From JAGXFP01 sp046484585 (GTDB lineage: Bacteria > Desulfobacterota > Desulfobulbia > Desulfobulbales > JAGXFP01), in NCBI GenBank assembly GCA_046484585.1, contig JAWOIQ010000132.1, positions 1-7,001 on the forward strand: a stretch of 7,001 nt of DNA, written 5' to 3'. Of this stretch, positions 1 through 4,684 are shown in pieces; within the stretch, counting starts at the first letter, position 1, and each line of letters opens with the position of its first letter. The notes beneath the pieces are model-generated. The model ran no database searches and was not told the origin of the DNA. It saw only the letters and a program-made list of their open reading frames with translations. The translations under genes were made by a program, and so were the position numbers.

Positions 1-1569
1 GTCCGGGTCGGGGGCTGGGCGATTAATCAACTGACCGCCCTGTCGATCGGCAACTTGCAGCAGGCCCTGCAGGAAATGGATTTCAGCGCCCAGGAACAGT
101 TCGTCGCCGAGCGGGTTATCAAGGAGATCGGCGACCGCCTGACCTTCTTGATCAACGTCGGGTTGAGCTACCTCTCCCTGGAGCGGAGGGCGTCGACCCT
201 GTCCGGCGGCGAGGCCCAGCGTATCCGCCTCGCTTCGCAAATCGGATCGAGACTGGCCGGGGTCCTTTATATTCTCGACGAGCCGAGTATCGGCCTCCAT
301 CAGCGCGACAACCAGCGGTTGATCAACACCCTGACCCGCCTGCGCGATCTCGGCAACACCGTGCTGGTGGTGGAGCATGATTCGGATACGATCCTGGCAG
401 CCGATTATGTCCTTGATATGGGGCCGGGCGCCGGGGTGCACGGCGGCGAAGTGGTCTTCAGCGGCACCGTCAAGAAGCTGCTCCAGTCGAAAAAATCCCA
501 GACCGGCGGCTATCTGGCCGGCCGCCTTGAAATCGGGGTGCCCGCCCGAAGAAGGCGTCTGCCGGGGAAGAGCAAGTGGCTTTACCTTAAAGGGGCGACC
601 GCCAATAACCTCAAAAATATCACCGCGGGCTTCCCCCTGGGGGTTATGACCTGCGTAACCGGGGTTTCCGGTTCGGGGAAGAGCTCGCTGGTCATTGAAA
701 CCCTCTATAAACAGGTGCTCAACAGATTGAATGAGGGGCGGGAGATGGCCGGCCCCTGCAAGGCGATTAAAGGGCTGGAACTGGTCGACAAGATTATCGA
801 CATCGACCAGAGCGCGATCGGCCGCACGCCGAGATCGAATCCCGCCACCTACACCGGGGTCCTGACCCCGATCCGGGAACTCCTGAGTAATCTGCCTGAA
901 TCCCGGGCCCGGGGCTATAAACCCGGCCGCTTCAGTTTTAACATGAAGGGGGGGCGCTGCCAGGCCTGTGAAGGGGAGGGGGTGATCAGGATCGCCATGC
1001 ATTTCCTGCCCGATATCTATGTGACCTGCGAGACCTGCAAGGGCAAGCGGTACAACCGCGAGACCCTGGAAATCCGCTATCGCGATAAAAATATTGCCGA
1101 TATCCTGGCGATGAATGTCGAGGAGGCCCTGGAATTCTTCAGCAAGATCCCCCCGGTACGCGCCCGCTTGCAGACCTTGTTCGACGTGGGCTTGTCCTAT
1201 ATTGCCCTGGGCCAGTCATCGGTCACCCTGTCCGGCGGCGAGGCCCAGCGGATCAAACTGGCCCGGGAACTGAGCAAGCGCGGCACCGGCCGGACCCTCT
1301 ATATCCTCGATGAACCAACCACCGGCCTCCATCCCGCCGATATCAAGAACCTGCTCAAGGTTCTGAACCGCCTGGTTGACCAGGGCAATACCGTGGTGAT
1401 TATCGAACACAACCTTGATGTTATAAAAACGATGGATTATGTTGTGGATCTCGGCCCCGAGGGCGGCGACGGTGGCGGCGAAATCGTTGCCGCGGGTACG
1501 CCGGAGCAGATCTGCCGGGTTGAAACTTCTTATACCGGGCAATTTCTGAAGAATATTTTGAAGCTCTAG
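1..1569 (+). CDS. uvrA: UvrA, excinuclease ABC subunit A (C-terminal part; 5' end outside window)
   Basis: UvrA is the damage-sensing ATPase of nucleotide excision repair; as a dimer it loads UvrB on lesions in the cytoplasm. The open frame runs in from base 1, giving 522 residues of a protein usually near 940, so the N-terminal half is missing only because the window starts here. Visible in order (window residue numbers): ABC signature LSGGEAQR at 67, Walker B ILDEPSIGLHQRD with D93/E94, second Walker A GVSGSGKSS at 221-229, the IDQSxIGRTPRSNPATYTG block, the zinc module C320-x2-C323-x19-C343-x2-C346, second signature LSGGEAQR at 410, and second Walker B LDEPTTGLHPAD with D437/E438. All key residues are intact. 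The end (…FLKNILKL, then TAG) is at the family's usual place. No clear terminator follows directly; a repeat-filled spacer separates it from smpB. Confidence 0.98.
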   Translation, partial: VRVGGWAINQLTALSIGNLQQALQEMDFSAQEQFVAERVIKEIGDRLTFLINVGLSYLSLERRASTLSGGEAQRIRLASQIGSRLAGVLYILDEPSIGLHQRDNQRLINTLTRLRDLGNTVLVVEHDSDTILAADYVLDMGPGAGVHGGEVVFSGTVKKLLQSKKSQTGGYLAGRLEIGVPARRRRLPGKSKWLYLKGATANNLKNITAGFPLGVMTCVTGVSGSGKSSLVIETLYKQVLNRLNEGREMAGPCKAIKGLELVDKIIDIDQSAIGRTPRSNPATYTGVLTPIRELLSNLPESRARGYKPGRFSFNMKGGRCQACEGEGVIRIAMHFLPDIYVTCETCKGKRYNRETLEIRYRDKNIADILAMNVEEALEFFSKIPPVRARLQTLFDVGLSYIALGQSSVTLSGGEAQRIKLARELSKRGTGRTLYILDEPTTGLHPADIKNLLKVLNRLVDQGNTVVIIEHNLDVIKTMDYVVDLGPEGGDGGGEIVAAGTPEQICRVETSYTGQFLKNILKL

Positions 1570-1654
1570 AGGTGAGGGTAAGTAAGGACAGGTTCAAGGT
1601 CCAAGATGCAAGGTTCAAGGCTAAGGACTTAATGACCGCTGCAAGAGCGATGAT

Positions 1655-1679
1655 GGTGAGGGGTTAGGGGAGTTAGGGG
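1655..1679 (+). repeat. G-rich TTAGGGG-type tract
   Basis: Three runs of four G (1660-1663, 1667-1670, 1676-1679), separated by TTA and AGTTA, follow a GG at 1655-1656. The tract could fold as a two-tetrad, or imperfect three-tetrad, G-quadruplex. It sits about 90 bases after the uvrA stop codon. Function unknown; it may simply be degenerate intergenic repeat. Confidence 0.4.
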
Positions 1680-1748
1680 TGAGAGTTTTTAAGCCGGTTC
1701 TTAGGGACTAAGAAATTGTTGATATACCGTTTTACCACGCATCGCAAA

Positions 1749-1829
1749 GTCCGTCATTCCGGCAGGTTTTAAGTCGGAATCCAGATCATTCGCTGGATGC
1801 CGGCTAAAAGCATGCCGGCATGCCGACAA
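1749..1829. repeat. REP/MITE-like imperfect palindrome
   Basis: The left arm (about 1751-1784, starting CCGTCATTCCGGCAGG and ending GGAATCCAG) is an imperfect reverse complement of the right arm (about 1793-1827, starting CTGGATGCCGGC and ending CCGGCATGCCGAC). The loop ATCATTCG (1785-1792) is short. There are a few mismatches and one single-base bulge. From memory, this resembles palindromes with CGTCATTCCGGC ends and an AATCCAG centre that recur between genes in many proteobacterial genomes. It has no coding capacity, so any mobility would need an enzyme supplied from elsewhere. As RNA or single-stranded DNA it would form a long cruciform arm. Confidence 0.75.
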
Positions 1830-1831
1830 AG

Positions 1832-2002
1832 ATAAAGCTGAGTTGGGCCGCTTGCCGGCCCAAACGAAACTTATGCCCTTTTGCGGTATAAAGCTGAGTT
1901 GGGCCGCTTGCCGGCCCAAACGAAACTTATGTGCCGCGAAGCAAATGCCCTCCTCAAGGGAGGATTGAACAGAACCCTTGGGGTGCCCTTTTGCGGTATA
2001 AA
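1832..2002. repeat. Tandem duplication with a 54-nt indel between copies
   Basis: A 44-base segment (1832-1875) recurs without mismatch at 1888-1931. Each copy contains the hairpin TTGGGCCG-CTTGC-CGGCCCAA. After copy 1 comes CCCTTTTGCGGT (1876-1887), leading straight into copy 2. After copy 2 the same 12 bases appear only at 1986-1997, with 54 extra bases in between. The longer match TGCCCTTTTGCGGTATAAA is at 1874-1892 and 1984-2002. The simplest reading is a unit of 56 bases (copy 1) and 110 bases (copy 2) in which one copy gained or lost 54 bases; a TG before the shared block in both copies could be the microhomology used. The cluster starts a few bases after the REP-like palindrome. Confidence 0.85.
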
Positions 2003-2108
2003 CGGTACTTTTATAATTATCCATGTCCCTTACAGGATGGGAGAATGGCCGAACCTGGGCGTCTCATCCTGTGATCGGTGGATTCGAGTTGTCTCGGACA
2101 CTCTCTCT

Positions 2109-2137
2109 TTGCCAAAAAGCGCGATACTGGTTATAGT
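2109..2137 (+). promoter_or_regulatory. Predicted sigma70-type promoter for smpB
   Basis: TTGCCA (2109-2114) and TATAGT (2132-2137) are separated by exactly 17 bases and each differs from the consensus hexamers by one or two bases. Transcription would start near 2144, giving a leader of roughly 80 bases before the smpB start codon. That leader contains the terminator-like hairpin at 2161-2193. Predicted from sequence only. Confidence 0.55.
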
Positions 2138-2160
2138 AATAAACAAGTGGTTGACGGCGT

Positions 2161-2193
2161 CCCTTGCTTTTGTCTGAAAGGCAGGGGTTTTTT
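2161..2193 (+). terminator. Terminator-like hairpin in the smpB leader (possible attenuator)
   Basis: CCCTTGCTTT (2161-2170) pairs with AAAGGCAGGGG (2177-2187) as a ten-pair stem with one bulged G and one G·U pair, a six-base loop, and six T directly after it (2188-2193). This has the form of an intrinsic terminator. It lies downstream of the predicted smpB promoter and 15 bases before the Shine-Dalgarno sequence. It may stop read-through from uvrA, or it may attenuate smpB transcription; the sequence does not decide between these. Confidence 0.5.
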
Positions 2194-2222
2194 GTTGGTG
2201 TTTTTCAGAAGGAGAAGGGCGG

Positions 2223-2675
2223 GTGTCCGGCAAGGTAGCGGCAAAAAACAAGAAGGCCTATCACGATTATTTCATCGATGACACCCTGGAGGCCGGCATG
2301 GTCTTGAAGGGCTCCGAGGTGAAGTCGATCCGGGCCGGCAAGGTCAATCTGAAGGACGGTTTCGCCAAAGTCAAGAACGGCGAGGTCTTCCTCTATAATG
2401 TCCATATTTCGCCCTACAGCCATGCCAGTTACAACGCGCCCGAGGCCGAGCGGGTCAGAAAACTGCTGCTCCATCGCCGGGAAATCAAAAAACTGATCGG
2501 CAAGATTCAGGAAAAAGGATTTGCCCTGATCCCCTTGAAGATATACTTTATAGGCAGCGGCAAGGCCAAGATCGAATTGGGCCTGGGCCGCGGCAAACGG
2601 CTCTACGACAAGCGGGCTACGCTGAAGAAGAAGGAAAGCGACCGCGAAATGGAGCGAGCCTTAAGAAAAGAATAA
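2223..2675 (+). CDS. smpB: SmpB, tmRNA-binding protein
   Basis: SmpB binds tmRNA and delivers it to the empty A site of stalled ribosomes, starting trans-translation. The 150-residue length is normal for the family. Visible hallmarks: the N-terminal KNKKAYHDYFIDD segment opening the OB-fold barrel, LEAGMVLKGSEVKSIRAGKV with the GSEVKS(I/L)R core, KDGFAKVKNGEVFLYN, HISPYSHASYN, RKLLLHRREI, the later strands around LIPLKIYFIGSGKAKIELGLGRGK, and a lysine/arginine-rich tail (YDKRATLKKKESDRE) of the kind that enters the mRNA channel. The start is GTG, chosen because AAGGAG (2209-2214) lies eight bases upstream and the protein then begins with the family's usual short basic leader. A sigma70-type promoter and a terminator-like hairpin precede it. 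Its RNA partner ssrA begins 68 bases downstream on the same strand, so the two may share transcripts. Confidence 0.97.
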   Translation: MSGKVAAKNKKAYHDYFIDDTLEAGMVLKGSEVKSIRAGKVNLKDGFAKVKNGEVFLYNVHISPYSHASYNAPEAERVRKLLLHRREIKKLIGKIQEKGFALIPLKIYFIGSGKAKIELGLGRGKRLYDKRATLKKKESDREMERALRKE

Positions 2676-2685
2676 AGTAAAAGCC

Positions 2686-2716
2686 GGAATTATGGGATCC
2701 CCCGATCCTTAATTCC
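2686..2716 (+). other. Stable hairpin between smpB and ssrA
   Basis: GGAATTATGGGATC (2686-2699) pairs with GATCCTTAATTCC (2704-2716) around a CCCC loop, giving about 13 pairs with one bulged T and one G·U. There is no T run after it, so it is a poor intrinsic terminator. It may protect the smpB mRNA 3' end or act as a processing site between smpB and the tmRNA precursor. Part of the right arm overlaps the possible ssrA -35 region. Confidence 0.5.
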
Positions 2717-2737
2717 ACACGGTTAATTATTAATATA
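2709..2737 (+). promoter_or_regulatory. Possible ssrA promoter
   Basis: The 30 bases before mature tmRNA are AT-rich. TTAATT (2709-2714) and AATATA (2732-2737) are 17 bases apart and would start transcription at about the mature 5' end, 2744. Both hexamers are weak. Since tmRNA 5' ends are normally made by RNase P, transcription could equally start further upstream, including from the smpB promoter. Confidence 0.3.
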
Positions 2738-2743
2738 AATTAT

Positions 2744-3102
2744 GGGGGCGAAACGGATTCGACGGGGACATATAAGCTTGGGCTGCGTGCCGAGTTCTGA
2801 TAACTCGTTAAACTGTCAGATATAAACATAATCGCTGACGATTATGCACATGCTGTAGCAGCGTAAATTGCTACCGTTCATCATAACCCCTTCCCGTGGG
2901 GTTTTGACTGAACGTCGCTAATACGGGATAGCCTGCCGGCTGTGCTTGCCGGCCGATGGGCGAATCTTTAGCAGGATAGTGTTGGAAATTCTTGTCCTGG
3001 AGATGCTTCGACACGATAAATAACTTTTTGACAGGACTATGCATGTAGACGCCTACAGGGGAGTGTTTCCGGACGCGGGTTCGACTCCCGCCGCCTCCAC
3101 CA
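2744..3102 (+). ncRNA. ssrA: tmRNA (10Sa RNA), one-piece form
   Basis: tmRNA acts as both tRNA and mRNA: charged with alanine, it enters stalled ribosomes with SmpB and adds a degradation tag. The 5' end GGGGGCG pairs with CGCCTCC just before the ACCA end (seven pairs, one G·U), and CCA is encoded. The tRNA-like domain shows GGATTCGACGGGG on the 5' side and the T arm GCGGG-TTCGACT-CCCGC on the 3' side. Pseudoknot 1 is visible: CGAGT (2791-2795) pairs with ACTCG (2803-2807), and loop TCTGA (2796-2800) pairs with TCAGA (2816-2820), ending 13 bases before the resume codon. The tag stop codon lies in the loop of a helix formed by GTAGCA (2855-2860) and TGCTAC (2869-2874), as in known tmRNAs. Further stem-loops follow, such as ACCCC/GGGGT near 2890-2905. 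At 359 nt it is of normal size, and it is uninterrupted (not the permuted two-piece form). Confidence 0.97.
2834..2866 (+). other. tmRNA proteolysis-tag reading frame, ADDYAHAVAA
   Basis: From the resume codon GCT (2834-2836) the internal frame reads A-D-D-Y-A-H-A-V-A-A and ends at TAA (2864-2866). The bases just before it, ATAATC, resemble the ATAGTC before the resume codon in E. coli tmRNA, which supports this start. With the alanine carried by tmRNA the full added tag would be A-ADDYAHAVAA. The nonpolar C-terminal AVAA is the type of end recognised by ClpXP-class proteases. The resume codon is inferred by comparison, not shown directly. Confidence 0.88.
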
Positions 3103-3114
3103 TTTTGTTATATC

Positions 3115-3159
3115 GAATCGCCATCCTTTACTGATTATCAAGGGTGGCGATTCTTTTTT
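3115..3159 (+). terminator. Intrinsic terminator of ssrA
   Basis: GAATCGCCATCCTT (3115-3128) pairs with AAGGGTGGCGATTC (3140-3153): 14 pairs with a single G·T/U wobble, an 11-base loop, and six T at 3154-3159. It begins 12 bases after the tmRNA CCA end, so it clearly closes the ssrA transcript. Confidence 0.93.
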
Positions 3160-3199
3160 GTTTCCTGTATAAAATCGATATCTTAATAGTTTTCCCTCT

Positions 3200-3230
3200 T
3201 TTCCATTGATCCCCTTTTATTCTGTAAAAT
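3200..3230 (+). promoter_or_regulatory. Weak candidate promoter for the MORN-repeat gene
   Basis: TAAAAT (3225-3230) is a fair -10 hexamer, but the best -35 options (TTTCCA or TTCCAT, 3200-3206) give 18-19 bases of spacing. The leader that would follow contains a direct repeat CTCTGGAC (3263-3270 and 3286-3293) and a nested stem, CCGTT (3270-3274) with AACGG (3305-3309). Some promoter must lie in 3160-3354, because ssrA ends in a strong terminator. Confidence 0.22.
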
Positions 3231-3354
3231 GGTGGGCGCACTTTATTCTCTCAAGATCTTTTCTCTGGACCGTTTTGCCATCCGGCTCTGGACAATGGAG
3301 CTGTAACGGCTTATTTTAACTGTCATCCCGGCGGATTTTTTTCTGGATCAAACT

Positions 3355-4473
3355 ATGAAGCTTAAGATTTTATCTTTATTGATATTGCTGGGCGCCCTCT
3401 TTCCACTCCATTCTTTCGGTTTTGACGAAGGGAGTTGCGTGGAGGGTGACTGTGTAAACGGCCAGGGCACCTGGGAATTTCCTAACGGTTCCAAGTTTAT
3501 CGGCGGCTGGCAAGAGGGGAAGAGACACGGCAAGGTGATCTGGGTTTCGGTTGAAGGCAAAAAGGACGTCCGGGAGTACAAGAACGGGGTCCGGCAGGGA
3601 AAATGCTTCGAGGGTGACTGCGAGAACGGCACCGGCCTGATCGTCTATCTGGATCAATCGATGTACGCCGGTGAATTCAAAAATGGCCGAAGAGATGGCC
3701 AGGGGGTCTGGTCCCAGCCCCGGGGTTCTAAATACGAAGGATCCTGGGAAGACGACCAGATCCAGGGCAATGGCACCCTGACTTATGCCAACGGCTCAAG
3801 ATATGTCGGCGGGGTCGATAACGGTCGCCAGCATGGCCGCGGTACATATTCCTTTGCCGACGGCAGCAGTTATGAGGGCGAGTGGCGTTATGGCAAGCAG
3901 CAGGGCAACGGCCGGGGGGAGCTGGCCAATAATGACGGCTCCAGATATGTCGGCGAGATAAAGGACGGAGTGCCGAACGGCCAGGGCACCTTTACCCATC
4001 CCGACGGCAGCCGCTATGTCGGGGAGTGGCGGGAGGGGGTCTACCACGGCCGGGGTAAATACCAGTTTGCCGACGGCGGAAATTACGAGGGAGAATTCAG
4101 GGACGGCCTGTTCCACGGGCAGGGATTTCTGACCGCCACCGGCGGCAGCACTTATCAGGGAGAACACAAAAACGGCAAGCCGGACGGCGCCGGGGTTTAT
4201 AAATATGCCGACGGCGGCCGCTATGTCGGGGAATACAGGGAAGGCAAATGCCATGGCTGGGGGACCTACACCTATCCCGAAGGCCGGGAGTATGTCGGGG
4301 AATGGCGGGACGGCAAGCCGGCCGGCTACGGCACCTTGACCTATATCGACGGCAGCAAATATGTGGGAGAGTGGCAGGACGGCAAAAAACATGGGCAGGG
4401 GGCCATGGTTGAAGAGGGGGTCAGTGTCCTGGCCGGCATGTGGCTGGCGGGTGTTTATGTCGGAGTTCAATAG
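3355..4473 (+). CDS. Exported MORN-repeat protein
   Basis: A 372-residue protein made almost wholly of MORN repeats, beta-hairpin modules with the pattern YxGxWxxGxxxGxGxxxxxxG. Residues 1-22 form a signal peptide (KLK, then a hydrophobic core, probable cut after SFG at 22), so the product should leave the cytoplasm. A Cys-type module CVEGDCVNGQGTW (28-40) is followed by a KFIGGW module (47), a divergent stretch, and a second Cys-type module CFEGDCENGTG (84-94). Eleven near-regular modules then start at 103, 126, 149, 172, 197, 220, 243, 266, 289, 312 and 335; all are 23 residues except the 25-residue one at 172 and the shortened last one. The end (residues 357-372) is a degenerate cap. C28/C33 and C84/C89 could form disulphides outside the cytoplasm. 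No catalytic domain is attached. MORN proteins are usually scaffolds or lipid/protein binders; the partner cannot be read from sequence. The start ATG has only a weak ribosome-binding site (GGAT) but directly precedes the signal peptide. It is flanked by terminators and so probably monocistronic. Confidence 0.93.
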   Translation: MKLKILSLLILLGALFPLHSFGFDEGSCVEGDCVNGQGTWEFPNGSKFIGGWQEGKRHGKVIWVSVEGKKDVREYKNGVRQGKCFEGDCENGTGLIVYLDQSMYAGEFKNGRRDGQGVWSQPRGSKYEGSWEDDQIQGNGTLTYANGSRYVGGVDNGRQHGRGTYSFADGSSYEGEWRYGKQQGNGRGELANNDGSRYVGEIKDGVPNGQGTFTHPDGSRYVGEWREGVYHGRGKYQFADGGNYEGEFRDGLFHGQGFLTATGGSTYQGEHKNGKPDGAGVYKYADGGRYVGEYREGKCHGWGTYTYPEGREYVGEWRDGKPAGYGTLTYIDGSKYVGEWQDGKKHGQGAMVEEGVSVLAGMWLAGVYVGVQ

Positions 4474-4574
4474 TTGATGGCGTCGCAAAAAGTCAAAAAA
4501 ACCCTCCTCCGACAAGCTCAGGGTGAGCGGAATAGCTTATTGATTTAACGTTCGTGCTGAGCTAGTTGAAGTAC
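4474..4574. repeat. Intergenic dispersed-type repeat with inverted arms
   Basis: Directly after the MORN gene stop codon comes GATGGCGTCGCAAAAAGTC (4476-4494). Next is an imperfect inverted repeat whose left arm contains CGACAAGCTCAGGGTGAGCGG (about 4507-4530) and whose right arm contains CGTTCGTGCTGAGCTAGTTG (about 4549-4574), with an AT-rich loop. From memory, both pieces resemble short sequences repeated between genes in deltaproteobacterial genomes. I see no coding content. Confidence 0.55.
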
Positions 4575-4599
4575 CTTCCATTTAGTTCGTTCGCTGAAC

Positions 4600-4650
4600 A
4601 AGCCCGGACCCTTTTTGCCATGCGCAAAAGCCAGCCTGGGCTTTTCTTTT
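4600..4650 (+). terminator. Probable intrinsic terminator after the MORN gene
   Basis: AAGCCCGG (4600-4607) pairs with CCTGGGCTT (4635-4643) with one bulge, and an inner stem forms between CTTTTTGC and GCAAAAG around a CATGC loop. A T-rich run (TTTTCTTTT) closes it. It separates the MORN gene from uup, whose start codon is 35 bases further on. Confidence 0.6.
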
Positions 4651-4684
4651 ACGCAGATTTTCATTGAGGCTTATTGGTAATTTT

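Larger units (their letters stand above)
1570..2108. other. Gene-free spacer between uvrA and the smpB promoter
   Basis: I see no credible gene here. The short open frames on either strand cross repeats and have no ribosome-binding site or family resemblance. The spacer holds a purine-rich stretch with a direct repeat AGGTTCAAGG (1590-1599 and 1611-1620), a G-rich TTAGGGG-like tract, a small perfect palindrome (TTCTTAG, loop GGA, CTAAGAA; 1698-1714), a REP-like palindrome and a rearranged tandem repeat, the larger ones listed separately. A TATAAT hexamer at 2012-2017 has only a poor -35 partner. There is also a small hairpin CCTCC-TCAAG-GGAGG near 1950-1964. Confidence 0.7.

Noticed and set aside
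1832..1931. CRISPR array
   Set aside because: There are only two repeat copies, the 12-base gap between them recurs downstream instead of being a unique spacer of about 30 bases or more, and there are no cas genes.
1701..2177. Overlapping open frames of about 100 residues on both strands in the uvrA-smpB spacer
   Set aside because: They run through the palindrome and the duplicated repeat, lack convincing ribosome-binding sites, and resemble no family I know.
3080..3354. Integration of a genomic island at the ssrA 3' end
   Set aside because: tmRNA 3' ends are common attachment sites, but here a strong terminator follows at once. I see no integrase and no second copy of the T-arm sequence in the window.
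3421..3441. MORN protein as a lipoprotein anchored at C28
   Set aside because: Residues before C28 are E-G-S, not a lipobox, and C28 is about ten residues past the end of the hydrophobic core. A standard signal peptide cut after residue 22 fits better.
3796..4515. A 239-residue open frame on the minus strand opposite the MORN gene
   Set aside because: Its apparent periodic sequence is the mirror of the 69-base MORN repeat. It has no independent support.
4664..4684. Upstream TTG start for uup, adding MRLIGNF
   Set aside because: The extra residues do not fit the family's N-terminus, and no ribosome-binding site precedes the TTG; the ATG at 4685 begins with the typical MALI.
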